Shown piece by piece: positions 26,872-36,125 of a DNA stretch of 64,000 nt. The notes under the pieces are model-generated. The model did not search any database. It was not told where the DNA came from and saw only the letters and a program-made list of their open reading frames with translations. Made by a program: the position numbers and the translations under genes. The DNA is from Paenibacillus sp. DMB20 (GTDB lineage: Bacteria; Bacillota; Bacilli; Paenibacillales; Paenibacillaceae), in NCBI RefSeq assembly GCF_000987955.1, contig NZ_LAZU01000006.1, positions 34,097 through 98,096 of the forward strand. The letters run 5' to 3'. Every line of letters starts with the position of its first letter. Positions within the stretch are counted from its first letter, which is position 1.

Positions 26872-29226
26872 ATGGCGGAAATCGCGTTGTTTCAGCCGGA
26901 GAGCAGCATGTTTACCGTGCAGTACGCACCGGGCGACCAGACGGTCATCACCGAAAACCCGCCGCGGTTTACGTGGATGGCGGCTCAGCAGGAGGATGAT
27001 GCGGCTTACGTTCTGCAGATATCCCCGGACGAAAGTTTTGCGCCCGAAACCGTATGGGAGTATAAGCCGCTGCCGTTTAACTTTTTCACCCCGGACCGGG
27101 CACTGCCGCCCGGGGGCTATTATTGGAGATACGCTTTAATGGAGTCTGCGCCGCAGGACAACGAAACTCCGGGCGGTACGCTGCATCCGGACGACGGGCG
27201 GAGAATATCGTCCTGGAGCGTAACGCGGCGTTTTGACATTCCGGAAGATCTGCCGGAAACGCCGCTGCCGCGTCGAAATGACCGTTATCCCGAACAGGGA
27301 GCGGCTCTGGCGCATCCCCGCCTATGGCTGAACCCCGGAAGATTGAAGGAACTGGCTTTGGCGATCCAGGATGGACCAATGGGCGGCGCGTGGGATGATT
27401 TCATGACCGCCTCCGTGAAACCATGGATGGAAGCGCCTCTGAAAGAGGAGCCCAAACCGTACCCCGGCAACAAACGGGTTGCTCCTTTGTGGCGCCAGAT
27501 GTATATCGATTGCCAGGAAGTACTGTATGCGGTCCGGCATCTCAGCATCGCGGGACGCGTGCTGAACGATTCCGATATGACAGCCAAGGCCAAGGCCTGG
27601 CTGCTTCACGCAGCCGGTTGGGATCCGGAAGGGACGACGTCGCGCGATTATAACGACGAGGCCGCGTTCCGCGTTGCGGCGGCGCTGGCGTGGGGGTACG
27701 ACTGGCTGTACGACGAGCTGAGCGACGTTGAACGGGACTTGGTACGTAGCCGCTTGCAACGCCGGACAGAACAGGTAGCCCATCACGTGATGGTCCGGTC
27801 CAAAATCCATCATGTCCCGTACGACAGCCATGCCGTCCGTTCGCTCTCTTCGGTGCTTGTCCCGTGCTGTATTGCTCTCCTGCACGAGGAGCCGCAGGCG
27901 CGCGAGTGGCTGGATTATGCCGTCGAGTACTATGCCTGCCTGTATTCCCCTTGGGGCGGCATGGACGGGGGCTGGGCGGAAGGACCGATGTACTGGACGA
28001 CGGGGATGGCCTATGTCACGGAAGCGCTGAATCTGCTGCGGAGTTACGCGGGCATCGATTTTTACCGGAGGCCCTTCTTTCAAAAAACGGGAGACTTTCC
28101 GCTGTACGTGTACCCGCCGGATACCATCCGAGTAAGCTTTGGCGACCAGTCTACGCTTGGCGACCCGGTCAATCTCAAGACGGGCTACAACATCCGCCAA
28201 TTTGCGGGGGTGACCGGAAATCCGTGGTATCAGTGGTATTACGAGCAGGTGAAAGCGAACGATCCGGGAACCGAAAAGGCGTTTTACAACTACGGCTGGT
28301 GGGATTTCGGATTCGACGAGCTGGCCTACCGTTTCGATTACCCTCAGGTGGAAGCCGGGCCGCCGGTATCGATCGAGCCCCTGAAATGGTTCCGGGACGT
28401 CGGATGGGTCGCCATGCATCATCGGATGGAGGACCCGGACGAACATATCATGCTGCTTGCCAAGTCGAGCCGCTACGGATCGATCAGCCACAGCCATGCC
28501 GACCAGAACAGCTTTCAGCTCCATGCTTTCGGCGAGCCGCTCGCGGCAGACACCGGGTATTATATCGCCCATGGAAGCTCGTTCCACAGGAACTGGCGCC
28601 GCCAGACCCATTCCAAAAACGGTATTCTCATCGGGGGAATCGGGCAGTATGCGGAGAACAACAAAGTGTTTAACATGGCTGCTGCGGGGAACATCGAGGA
28701 CTGCGTTTCGAACCCGGGATTTCAGTATGTAAGGGCCGACGCGACGGCAGCTTACGCCCTGACCGTGCCCCATGCGAAAAGCGTGATTCGGGAAATTTAT
28801 TTCCTGCAGTCGTCCTACGCAGTCATCGTGGATTCGCTGGAACTCGAACAGCTGGATACGGTCCAGTGGCTGCTGCACGCCGTATTTCCAATGGAATTGA
28901 AGGGGCAGTCGTTCGAGATCAGGGGCCGGAAAGCGGGGCTAAAAGGGACCTTTGTGTACAGCTCATCCGGCGAGATGAAGCTGTTTCAGAGCGATGTTTT
29001 TGAAGGCGTCGATCCTGCCGAATACGAGTCGCTGCCGAAGCATTACCACCTCAAGGCGGAGACCCGGGCCGCCAAAAGCCACAGGATCGTAACCCTGCTG
29101 GTCCCGCATAAAGCGAATGAGCCGAAATACGTGCCCTATTTTCTGGACGATCAGGATCATGGCCTCCATCTCTACTGCACGGACAAGGGCATGACGCAGA
29201 AAATCGAAATTCCGAAGGCTTATTAA
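26872..29226 (+). CDS. Heparinase II/III family protein with DUF4962 N-terminus
   Basis: 784 residues, no signal peptide, so presumably intracellular. The N-terminal DUF4962-type region (about 1-120) has VITENPPRFTW and GGYYWRYAL; a toroid alpha region follows (ALAHPRLWLNPGRLKEL, GYDWLYDEL, YDSHAVRS); the C-terminal Hepar_II_III beta part has SRYGSISHSHADQNSFQLHAFGEPLAADTGYY, with the histidine typical of these polysaccharide lyases. They split acidic polysaccharides by beta-elimination. ATG 26872 has AGGAGGAA 6 bases upstream; an in-frame GTG at 26833 is less likely. Context suggests action on an imported uronate-containing oligosaccharide. Confidence 0.9.
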   Translation: MAEIALFQPESSMFTVQYAPGDQTVITENPPRFTWMAAQQEDDAAYVLQISPDESFAPETVWEYKPLPFNFFTPDRALPPGGYYWRYALMESAPQDNETPGGTLHPDDGRRISSWSVTRRFDIPEDLPETPLPRRNDRYPEQGAALAHPRLWLNPGRLKELALAIQDGPMGGAWDDFMTASVKPWMEAPLKEEPKPYPGNKRVAPLWRQMYIDCQEVLYAVRHLSIAGRVLNDSDMTAKAKAWLLHAAGWDPEGTTSRDYNDEAAFRVAAALAWGYDWLYDELSDVERDLVRSRLQRRTEQVAHHVMVRSKIHHVPYDSHAVRSLSSVLVPCCIALLHEEPQAREWLDYAVEYYACLYSPWGGMDGGWAEGPMYWTTGMAYVTEALNLLRSYAGIDFYRRPFFQKTGDFPLYVYPPDTIRVSFGDQSTLGDPVNLKTGYNIRQFAGVTGNPWYQWYYEQVKANDPGTEKAFYNYGWWDFGFDELAYRFDYPQVEAGPPVSIEPLKWFRDVGWVAMHHRMEDPDEHIMLLAKSSRYGSISHSHADQNSFQLHAFGEPLAADTGYYIAHGSSFHRNWRRQTHSKNGILIGGIGQYAENNKVFNMAAAGNIEDCVSNPGFQYVRADATAAYALTVPHAKSVIREIYFLQSSYAVIVDSLELEQLDTVQWLLHAVFPMELKGQSFEIRGRKAGLKGTFVYSSSGEMKLFQSDVFEGVDPAEYESLPKHYHLKAETRAAKSHRIVTLLVPHKANEPKYVPYFLDDQDHGLHLYCTDKGMTQKIEIPKAY

Positions 29227-29278
29227 AGGAGGGAAGCCGGAAACTGCTGGAAGGCCTACCTAAAAATAAACCAAAAAC

Positions 29279-29323
29279 ATCTAAAATGGCCCCCTTGTTC
29301 GGGCATCGGAGACATTTTAAGAT
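29279..29323 (+). repeat. Inverted repeat between lyase and solute-binding protein genes
   Basis: ATCTAAAATG and CATTTTAAGAT pair with one bulged A. No T run follows, so it could be an RNA-stabilising stem separating the highly expressed lipoprotein transcript, or an operator. Confidence 0.4.
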
Positions 29324-29328
29324 GCGTA

Positions 29329-29343
29329 TTGAAAGCGCTTTTA
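29329..29343 (+). promoter_or_regulatory. cre-like site before the solute-binding protein gene
   Basis: TTGAAAGCGCTTTTA contains the GAAAGCGCTTTT palindrome and fits the CcpA consensus in the left half and centre. It is 35 bases upstream of the lipoprotein gene and suggests a second, separately controlled promoter in this 152-base gap. Confidence 0.55.
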
Positions 29344-29378
29344 CATGAGTTTGATTCCATGAAGAAAAGAGGGGTATC

Positions 29379-30932
29379 ATGAAAAAATGGTTCAGCTCCG
29401 GCGCTGCTCTGCTGCTGGCGGCGTCACTGCTTGCGGGCTGCGGCAAGGCGGAGGATCCCGGTTCGGCGGCCGGCTCGGCAAAGAAGGAAGGAAACGGGTT
29501 CTCCATCTCGATGCGTACGCTGGCGTTCGGGCATGTCGAGAGATCGCCTGACATCAATCAGGATAAATGGGTAAAGAAGCTGGAAGAGCTGACCGGAACG
29601 GATCTGAGTATTATTTTGGTACCTCACAAGGAATACGAGCAAAAAATGGTGCAGATGTTCGCAACGAGCGACATTCCCGATGTCGTTCAGGGAGACGGCG
29701 GGGTCAACGGCAAGGAAATGGCCGGGTCCGTCGAAGCCGGGGTATTCCTGCCCCTGGACGATCTGCTGAAGGAGCATGGTCAGAACCTGCTCAAAAAAGT
29801 GCCCAAACAGGCATGGGACAAAGTGACCTCGAACGGCAAAATTTACGCCATCCCGGAATATTTGTCCAATCCGGCGCGCCGGGCAACCTGGATCCGAAAG
29901 GACCTGCTCGACAAGGCGAAGCTTGAAGTGCCCAAGACGGTCGAGGACACGCTTACGGTGCTGAGGGAGTTCAAAAAAATGGGCGTGGAAAATCCGTATA
30001 TGGGACGCCAGGATTTCAAGTATGCGGATACCTTCTTCGGCGCTTACGACGTGATGCCTTTCCTGTCCATGATGGAGCAGCAGGGGGATCAGATCGTCCC
30101 CAAATTCATGGATATCGAGAACATGGAGAAGGCGCTCACGGTTTATAAAACGATGTACGACGAAGGCCTGATCAACAAGGAGTTTGCCACGATCAATGCC
30201 ACCGACTTCAAAAATACGATCCTGTCCGGCAAGGCCGGCATGTGGACGATGAACGCCAATGAGCTCATTCAATGGCAAAAGCAGCTGTCGGAGTCGGACC
30301 CGAATGCGAAAATCGAGCTGATTCCGTCTCCGGTCGGTCCCGACGGCAAAGGCGGGTATCATCTGTACGGACCGGTTACCAGAGCTTTTTTCATCAACAA
30401 GGATGCCAAAAACCCCGAACAAATCATCAAGTTCTTCGACTGGATGGTTTCCGAGGAAGCGGAGAAGTTTTTCACCTACGGAATCGAGGGCGAGACCTAT
30501 ACGGTCGAGAACGGAAAAATCAATTACAAGGCGCCGACAACCTCGGCCGGCGTTGACGAGGAACGTTACCGCCAATCCTTCCTCTGGATGGTGCAGGACA
30601 CGACCTACAATAAGGGGACGCTGTCGCTTACGGAAGAGGGGCGCCATTTGATGAACGTATATGATACGATTTTGGCCAAGGAAGGACGGGACGGCATCAT
30701 CTTTGATCCGCGACTGGATGCGCTGACCCGAAATCCGGACATCGCGATGAACTCCGACTCGGCGCCGCCGCTGCTGCTGACCCATATGATCAAGATGGTT
30801 TACGGCAAAGAGCCGATTTCCGATTGGTCCAAAGCCGTGGAGGAATGGAAGTCAAAGGGCGGCAGCGACGTGATCAAGGAAGCGACGGAGAAATTCAATG
30901 CCAAGCAGGGCGTAACCTTGCCGCGCCGTTAA
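29379..30932 (+). CDS. Extracellular solute-binding lipoprotein of the sugar ABC transporter
   Basis: 517 residues. Lipoprotein signal with lipobox LLAGC (cysteine at about residue 21) anchors it to the outer face of the membrane. The body has the fold pattern of LplA-type oligosaccharide-binding proteins: SMRTLAFGHVERSPDINQDKWVKKLEELTG near the start, MFATSDIPDVVQGDG, and WTMNANELIQWQKQL in the middle. ATG 29379 follows AAAGAGGGG. It should deliver the sugar to the permeases encoded 7 kb upstream. The distance from the permeases is unusual, though it is still in the same direction. Confidence 0.93.
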   Translation: MKKWFSSGAALLLAASLLAGCGKAEDPGSAAGSAKKEGNGFSISMRTLAFGHVERSPDINQDKWVKKLEELTGTDLSIILVPHKEYEQKMVQMFATSDIPDVVQGDGGVNGKEMAGSVEAGVFLPLDDLLKEHGQNLLKKVPKQAWDKVTSNGKIYAIPEYLSNPARRATWIRKDLLDKAKLEVPKTVEDTLTVLREFKKMGVENPYMGRQDFKYADTFFGAYDVMPFLSMMEQQGDQIVPKFMDIENMEKALTVYKTMYDEGLINKEFATINATDFKNTILSGKAGMWTMNANELIQWQKQLSESDPNAKIELIPSPVGPDGKGGYHLYGPVTRAFFINKDAKNPEQIIKFFDWMVSEEAEKFFTYGIEGETYTVENGKINYKAPTTSAGVDEERYRQSFLWMVQDTTYNKGTLSLTEEGRHLMNVYDTILAKEGRDGIIFDPRLDALTRNPDIAMNSDSAPPLLLTHMIKMVYGKEPISDWSKAVEEWKSKGGSDVIKEATEKFNAKQGVTLPRR

Positions 30933-30937
30933 AGCCG

Positions 30938-31999
30938 ATGATGGAATTCAACCATTGTTATTTTCACAATGTCGCGGAATTGGAAGAGGTTCCCGGCATG
31001 CCGGGCTGGAGACTGCAGCGGTTTCCCGAAAAAGTCCGGCATCGCCTGTCTTCCAAAGGGCGGAGCAAGGCGGTCCAGTCGAACGGGTGCGAGATCCGGT
31101 TCGTCACGGACTCCGACAGGGTCCGGCTCACCTTATCCGCTTGGGACGAGGGAGGAAGCGTCCTGATTTTCAAGGGGGACTACTTCCATTCCAAAGCGGA
31201 CGTCAAGGGAGGCAGGATGCAAACGATCGAGCTTGAAGATCCGGAGCGATTCCTGGGCGTGAAACCCGAAATATTATCGTCGGGGAGCTTTTCCCCGAAT
31301 GTCTGGAGAGTGTACTTTGACCGGTTTAACGCGGTATTTCATGCGCTGGAGGCTTTTGGGCATGACGTCAGACCTCCGCGGCCCGGGGAAATGCCCGATC
31401 TGAACATGCTCGTCTATGGTTCCTCCATCACCCAAGGGGCGGGCGCCATGCACCATTACACGGGATATACGCAGCGGGCAGCCCGCCGGTTGTCCCTTGA
31501 TGTCGTGAACTTGGCTCTAAGCGGATCGTGTTACTGCGAACCGGAGCTTGCCGATCATATTGCCGAAAAAAAGGATTGGGACCTCATTTTCCTGGAGATC
31601 GGCGTAAACATGAGGGGCCGGTTCCCTATCGATGTGATTCGTGCCAGGTCGGCGTACCTGTTGGACCGCATTTTGGAAAAACATCCTGCAAAGCCGGTGT
31701 TCCTGACGACGATTTATCCCAATCGCGCCACCTTCGCCGCGGATGAGCAGGAGCCGTTCACGGTAGAGGAGAAAAAGACGAACGACTGGCTTCGGCAGTA
31801 TGCAAGGGATAAGAATCATGCCCATCTCCATCTTCTGAAGGGGAGCCGCATCCTGACCGAATTCACGGGCTTGGCAAGCGATCTGATCCATCCTTCGGAT
31901 GACGGCCATATTCTCATGGGCGAGAGGCTGGCCGGGTTCCTCGCTCCTGCGGTGTCCCGGCTTCGGGAAGAACGCAGACAGGCGAGGGAGGGCCGCTGA
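30938..31999 (+). CDS. SGNH/GDSL-type hydrolase (carbohydrate esterase-like)
   Basis: 353 residues without signal peptide. The N-terminal about 140 residues are a beta-sandwich-like part; the SGNH domain follows with YGSSITQGAG (nucleophile block I), an asparagine/glycine block (LEIGVNMRG, block III region) and DLIHPSDDGH (Asp/His of block V). Such enzymes remove acetyl groups from polysaccharides, which fits the lyase and transporter context. ATG 30938 starts 6 bases after the lipoprotein stop and has only a weak ribosome site, so translation may depend on coupling. A terminator follows. Confidence 0.85.
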   Translation: MMEFNHCYFHNVAELEEVPGMPGWRLQRFPEKVRHRLSSKGRSKAVQSNGCEIRFVTDSDRVRLTLSAWDEGGSVLIFKGDYFHSKADVKGGRMQTIELEDPERFLGVKPEILSSGSFSPNVWRVYFDRFNAVFHALEAFGHDVRPPRPGEMPDLNMLVYGSSITQGAGAMHHYTGYTQRAARRLSLDVVNLALSGSCYCEPELADHIAEKKDWDLIFLEIGVNMRGRFPIDVIRARSAYLLDRILEKHPAKPVFLTTIYPNRATFAADEQEPFTVEEKKTNDWLRQYARDKNHAHLHLLKGSRILTEFTGLASDLIHPSDDGHILMGERLAGFLAPAVSRLREERRQAREGR

Positions 32000-32033
32000 A
32001 ATCAGCCTTGCACCGATAGCATTCACGCCAAAG

Positions 32034-32079
32034 AGAGCCGCAGCTGACTCACGAGAGTCCGTGCGGCTCTTCATTTTTC
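32034..32079 (+). terminator. Terminator of the carbohydrate locus
   Basis: AGAGCCGCA and TGCGGCTCT enclose an inner GACTC/GAGTC stem; TTCATTTTT follows. It separates this operon from the convergent serine hydrolase gene. Confidence 0.85.
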
Positions 32080-32112
32080 GATTCTATGGATCATATCGAT
32101 GATTCGCAAAAT

Positions 32113-33144
32113 CTATGGCCGGTTCATCTCATCCTCGATGCCGATCATCATATCGAATGCACCCGTCGATTTATTGGAGCATATCACAACGTTGACCGAT
32201 TGCTCGGGATAAAAAGCGGAGTGGAAGTTCACTCCCGGGTCATACCCCATCACATGATATTTTAAAACGGAGCCGTTTTCATTTTTCTTGATCCAGACGC
32301 CATAGCCATAGAAGTTATGATTTTCGTCCACCCGAGCGTGGGAAGTGAGCAGCTGCCGAGTATAGGCTTCATTTAGAAGCAAATGATTCATTATCGCTTC
32401 CCACAGCTTAACCATATCATGCACCGTTACAAACGCTCCGCCATCCGAACCGCCTTTTGCAGGCAAGGAATAGATGTTCGTTTTCCAGGTTCCATCCTTA
32501 AAATCAATATAGCCCTGTGCCGTATTAGGGGGGAGAGCATCAAATTCAAAATATCCCGAATCCGCCATGCCGGCTTTTCTGAAAATATGTTCCTGAACAT
32601 ATTCAGCAAAGCTAAGCCGACTGGCTTGTTCAACGATTAAACCGAGCAAAATATATCCCGCGTTATTATAGTGAAACCGTTCTCCCGCTTTAAATTTCAT
32701 GGGTTTGTCCTGGAATAACGGCAAGAAATCCTTTAAAGCCCGTACTCGGTACATCGGGGTTTCGACCCATAATTCTTCAAAGTCGTCCATGGTTTCCTCG
32801 TCGAAGTAGTCGGGTATGCCGGAGGTATGCGTCAGAAGATGATGTATGTTTATTTCTTTATCGAAGTTCGGAAAGTTAACGTCAAGGCAATCTTTTAATT
32901 TGGAGTCGAACGAAAGCTTCCTCTCCTCCACCAGCTGACAGATGGCTATTGCCGTGAAAAGCTTGCATCCCGAGGCGATTCCATACCGCGTGCGGGCATG
33001 ATTTTGCAATTGCTCGGAACGATTGGCATACCCGTGGCTTACTTCCGCCAGTATTTCCTTATTCTCTTGAACAAGGATCGTACCCGAGAATTCGTTCTTG
33101 GTTTGGATATCGGCGATGCGCTTTTTCATATTCAGGTTCATCAT
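32113..33144 (-). CDS. Beta-lactamase-family serine hydrolase (cytoplasmic)
   Basis: 343 residues, no signal peptide. Class C-like motifs: SGCK as SxxK (near residue 63), YNN as YxN (HYNNAGY) and an HxG-like element HVMGYDPG near the end. HHLLTHTSGIPDY is the usual family stretch. ATG 33144 overlaps the stop of the LysR gene (ATGA), so the regulator and enzyme are cotranscribed and coupled. The enzyme may be an esterase or peptidase; there is no evidence for drug resistance. A GTG slightly upstream is a less likely start. Confidence 0.88.
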   Translation of the reverse strand: MMNLNMKKRIADIQTKNEFSGTILVQENKEILAEVSHGYANRSEQLQNHARTRYGIASGCKLFTAIAICQLVEERKLSFDSKLKDCLDVNFPNFDKEINIHHLLTHTSGIPDYFDEETMDDFEELWVETPMYRVRALKDFLPLFQDKPMKFKAGERFHYNNAGYILLGLIVEQASRLSFAEYVQEHIFRKAGMADSGYFEFDALPPNTAQGYIDFKDGTWKTNIYSLPAKGGSDGGAFVTVHDMVKLWEAIMNHLLLNEAYTRQLLTSHARVDENHNFYGYGVWIKKNENGSVLKYHVMGYDPGVNFHSAFYPEQSVNVVICSNKSTGAFDMMIGIEDEMNRP

Positions 33145-34013
33145 GGTTTCGAACACTCCTCGCTTGATTCCATTGCACGGATGAATTCAGATAGCGCACT
33201 TGAGCGGACAAGGACCCGTTTATACACAAAACACACCTTCAGTTCCCGGTATCCTTCCGGCAGGCGGTGAGATGCGATGCTTTCGGCTTCTTCTGCTTTG
33301 GCAACCGACGACTTCGGCAGCAAAGATATGCCGAGGCCTGCGGCTACCCCGTTGATAATGACTTCGAGCGTTCCGTATTTCATCATTTGGGAGGAAGCCG
33401 AGCCGTTTTCATTCAGGAATTGCTCGACCTTGGCCCGGTGCGAACACCCGACGTCGAATAATAATACGGGCTTCGCAAGCAGATCGTGCATATCGCTTTT
33501 CCCCGATGCGGAGATCAGCACCAATTCCTCTTCAAAAGCCGTTACGGACGCCAGATCGGGATCATCGATGGGGCCATATACAAAAGCGCCGTCGAGCTCA
33601 TGTTTCAGCACCTTTTGCAGCAGACCGTGCGTTTCACCGGTGACAAGCGACAGATCTACGTCCGGGTACCGCGAATGATACCACGTTAATATGGGCGTCA
33701 GATGAACGGCGGCGGCAGTCTCGATCGAACCTAACCGGAGCGGACCGGCAGGATGCTCCGAAAATTGCGTGGATTTCACGGCATCGTCCATCAAAGCCAG
33801 GACTTTGTCCGCATACGTCAGCAGATTTTCGCCGGCCGGCGTTAATGTCATTCCCCGATTGGACCGAGTGAAAAGAGGTACCCTCAACTCTGTTTCAAGG
33901 TGTTGAATCCGGTTGGTCACATTGGATTGCACATAGTTCAGAACTTGCGCAGCCTTCGTTATGCTGCCTTCGCGGGCGACGGCTTGAAATATTCTCAAAT
34001 CTCCGCTTTCCAT
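33141..34013 (-). CDS. LysR-family transcriptional regulator
   Basis: About 290 residues: N-terminal winged helix (DLRIFQAVAREGSITKAAQVLNYVQSNVTNRIQHLE) and a LysR substrate-binding domain (about 90-290, GPLRLGSIETAAAVHLTP). The frame is open to 34085; I use ATG 34013 because AGGTGA lies 7 bases upstream and the length fits the family. It is divergent from the quinone oxidoreductase gene at 34144 and overlaps the serine hydrolase gene, so both are candidate targets. In LysR systems the divergent gene is the most common target. Confidence 0.9.
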   Translation of the reverse strand: MESGDLRIFQAVAREGSITKAAQVLNYVQSNVTNRIQHLETELRVPLFTRSNRGMTLTPAGENLLTYADKVLALMDDAVKSTQFSEHPAGPLRLGSIETAAAVHLTPILTWYHSRYPDVDLSLVTGETHGLLQKVLKHELDGAFVYGPIDDPDLASVTAFEEELVLISASGKSDMHDLLAKPVLLFDVGCSHRAKVEQFLNENGSASSQMMKYGTLEVIINGVAAGLGISLLPKSSVAKAEEAESIASHRLPEGYRELKVCFVYKRVLVRSSALSEFIRAMESSEECSKP

Positions 34014-34143
34014 GTTCATGTCACCTGCTTGGTATGATGATTTATGATAGTCGCCATCGATTATATTCATTTTACCGGCTTTCATCCTCCCGGTACAATT
34101 TCATTATAGGCCATACCATACAACTTAAGGGAGGAATTTTCTT

Positions 34144-35133
34144 GTGAAAGCCGTCGTACACAGCGGAACAAGCGGATTACAAGGCTTGTCTTATCAAGAT
34201 ATAAGCGACAGGGAGCCGGGCTTTGGGGAAGTGAAGGTGAAGCTTAAAGCCGCCGGATTGAACCATCGGGATTTGTTCATCATGGGAGCCAGAACGGAAA
34301 AAGATGTTCCCCTCATCATCGGCTCCGACGGCGCAGGGACGATCGAATCCATAGGCGAAGGCGTGACCGGGCTGACCCTTGGTTCGGAGGTCATCATGAA
34401 TCCATGTATCGGATGGGAAAGGGCAGAGGAGGTGCCGCCTGTGCCGGCCATTGTGGGAGGGCCTTCCGATGGGACCTTTGCCGAGTTTATCGTTGTTCCT
34501 GCGGAAAATGCCGTCCGCAAGCCGAAGTATCTGTCCTGGGAGGAAGCGGGCGTGTTGCCTTTATCCGCCCTGACCGCCTACCGGGCCCTGTTCACGAGGG
34601 GAGGCCTGCAGCCGGGGCAGCATGTTCTCATTCCGGGCATCGGCGGCGGCGTGGCGACTTTTGCCATGCTTATGGCTTTGGCAGCAGGAGCACGGGTTAC
34701 CGTTACTTCAAGAAGCGAAGCGAAGAGACAAGCCGCGCTCTCCTATGGGGCCCATCGCGCACTCGACAGCCATAGCGATTGGAAAGAAGATATAGGTGCC
34801 CGTTCCGTCGATCTGATCCTCGACAGCATCGGACCCGCAACGTTCCCGCGATATTTTGATGTCATTAAGACCAACGGCCGGATCGTGACGTTCGGGGCAA
34901 CCTCCGGCGACAACATAGAAATTCCGATCCGGGGTATTTTCTTTCCGCAAATCAGCATTATCGGCACCTCCATGGGCAGCAGCGAAGAGTTTGCCGGGAT
35001 GCTCCGGTTCGTGGAACGCCATTCGCTGCATCCTGTCGTGGATAACGTATATCCGTTACAAGAAGCAGATCGGGCTTTTGAGCGCATGCGGCAGGGAGAA
35101 CAGCTCGGGAACATAGGGATAAGGATGAACTGA
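34144..35133 (+). CDS. Medium-chain zinc-free alcohol dehydrogenase / quinone oxidoreductase family
   Basis: 329 residues. GroES-like N-terminal domain ([30 protein letters not shown]) and a Rossmann domain with [27 protein letters not shown]. The structural-zinc cysteines and catalytic zinc ligands of true alcohol dehydrogenases are missing, so NADPH-dependent quinone or enone reduction is likely. GTG 34144 follows AAGGGAGGAATT. Divergent from the LysR gene, with 130 bases between them that should hold both promoters and the operator. Confidence 0.92.
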   Translation: MKAVVHSGTSGLQGLSYQDISDREPGFGEVKVKLKAAGLNHRDLFIMGARTEKDVPLIIGSDGAGTIESIGEGVTGLTLGSEVIMNPCIGWERAEEVPPVPAIVGGPSDGTFAEFIVVPAENAVRKPKYLSWEEAGVLPLSALTAYRALFTRGGLQPGQHVLIPGIGGGVATFAMLMALAAGARVTVTSRSEAKRQAALSYGAHRALDSHSDWKEDIGARSVDLILDSIGPATFPRYFDVIKTNGRIVTFGATSGDNIEIPIRGIFFPQISIIGTSMGSSEEFAGMLRFVERHSLHPVVDNVYPLQEADRAFERMRQGEQLGNIGIRMN

Positions 35134-35147
35134 TCGCAAGCAGAACG

Positions 35148-35180
35148 ACTTCATCGTCCTTCTTAAAGGATGATGAAGTT
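35148..35180 (+). terminator. Hairpin after the oxidoreductase gene (repeat-like)
   Basis: ACTTCATCGTCCTT pairs with AAAGGATGATGAAGT, followed by TTCTGCG. Its sequence resembles the hairpins at 54181 and 60164, including a nearby TTTCTGCGAG-type tail. Confidence 0.6.
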
Positions 35181-35261
35181 TCTGCGGGTTTCTGCGAGTA
35201 ATACATATGAGTTAGATGATTTCCGATTAAGGGGAACGCTTTGCCGAAGCATGGGGTTCGC

Positions 35262-36125
35262 TCATTGGCCATTTAGATTGGAATCAAGCCAAGGACGCAA
35301 GACAGGCAGTACGTTGGCCGCTTGCATGGCGCCTGTGTGGTCGAGTCCTTCCAAGATTCGAACGTCCCAGCCTGCCTTTTCGATCTCTTCATTTTGACGG
35401 AGGAGAGGACCGACGATGTCCACGCGAACATTTCCCCATGGTTCTCCGTAATCAATGCGGTCGGCACTTCCGGCAAAGCAGAGGCGGGGGCAGACAAGCC
35501 GGGATTGAGCTTCCCTGTCATTGAATTCCTGCAAGGTTTGATAAAGCGTAACAAACTGTTTGGTTTGATCTTTATTCATCGTCACTTCGACATTGGACCA
35601 ATCGTAATCGTCGGAGCTTTGGCTTTTGCTTCCCGGATTCCCTTGCTTGGGATTTGAAACCGATCGGGATTGTTTATGAGTCGCCATCGTGACCTGCAAC
35701 ATCTCTTTATAAGGTCCGTGAATCGGGGGGAAGCCGCCCATAATCAGAGCGGTAACGCGGCGGGTTCGAAGGGCAAGCTGCATTCCGCTCAGTGCAAGCC
35801 ATGAGTAGCCATAGTAGGCAAACCGGTCTGCCCCGGCCTCATCCGCAATCGCGATAAAATCCTTGGCGATAGAATCGGGAGTCAGGGTGTCGGGTTTGGG
35901 GTTGCTTAATACGTGTCCTTCATAATCGAAGGTTATCACGCGATATTTATCGCAAAGTCCCTCAATCAATGCCTGCCCGAGAGCGGGATCAGCTCCCCAT
36001 TTCCTCATTTCATCGGCTTGGGGCCCTTTCACCGGTATAGGATTAACGGGTATTAATATAGCCGGACCCTCGCCTTGAATTACGATGTCTATCGTATTTC
36101 CGTCATGCATTGTGGCCTTCGTCAT
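35262..36125 (-). CDS. Alpha/beta hydrolase family protein
   Basis: 287 residues without signal peptide. The strand-loop regions fit an alpha/beta hydrolase: GEGPAILIPVNP near the start, YRVITFDYEGHVLS, FAYYGYSWLALSGMQLALR (nucleophile elbow: the family's G-x-S-x-G reads G-Y-S-W-L here), and a final LEGLDHTGAM with the histidine. The acid residue is probably in RIDYGEP. The altered elbow glycine is odd but serine is present. ATG 36125 overlaps the PadR stop by 4 bases, so the regulator gene is coupled to it. Substrate unknown. Confidence 0.85.
   Translation of the reverse strand: MTKATMHDGNTIDIVIQGEGPAILIPVNPIPVKGPQADEMRKWGADPALGQALIEGLCDKYRVITFDYEGHVLSNPKPDTLTPDSIAKDFIAIADEAGADRFAYYGYSWLALSGMQLALRTRRVTALIMGGFPPIHGPYKEMLQVTMATHKQSRSVSNPKQGNPGSKSQSSDDYDWSNVEVTMNKDQTKQFVTLYQTLQEFNDREAQSRLVCPRLCFAGSADRIDYGEPWGNVRVDIVGPLLRQNEEIEKAGWDVRILEGLDHTGAMQAANVLPVLRPWLDSNLNGQ

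Noticed and set aside
24731..26872. 713-codon minus-strand open frame opposite the kinase and SDR genes
   Set aside because: Runs across two well-supported plus-strand genes and shows no domain; a composition artefact.
27322..28878. 518-codon minus-strand open frame inside the heparinase-like gene
   Set aside because: His/Arg/Pro-rich text typical of an antisense frame; the plus-strand gene has conserved motifs throughout.
29424..30785. 453-codon minus-strand open frame in the solute-binding protein gene
   Set aside because: Antisense shadow of a lipoprotein gene with clear lipobox and body motifs.
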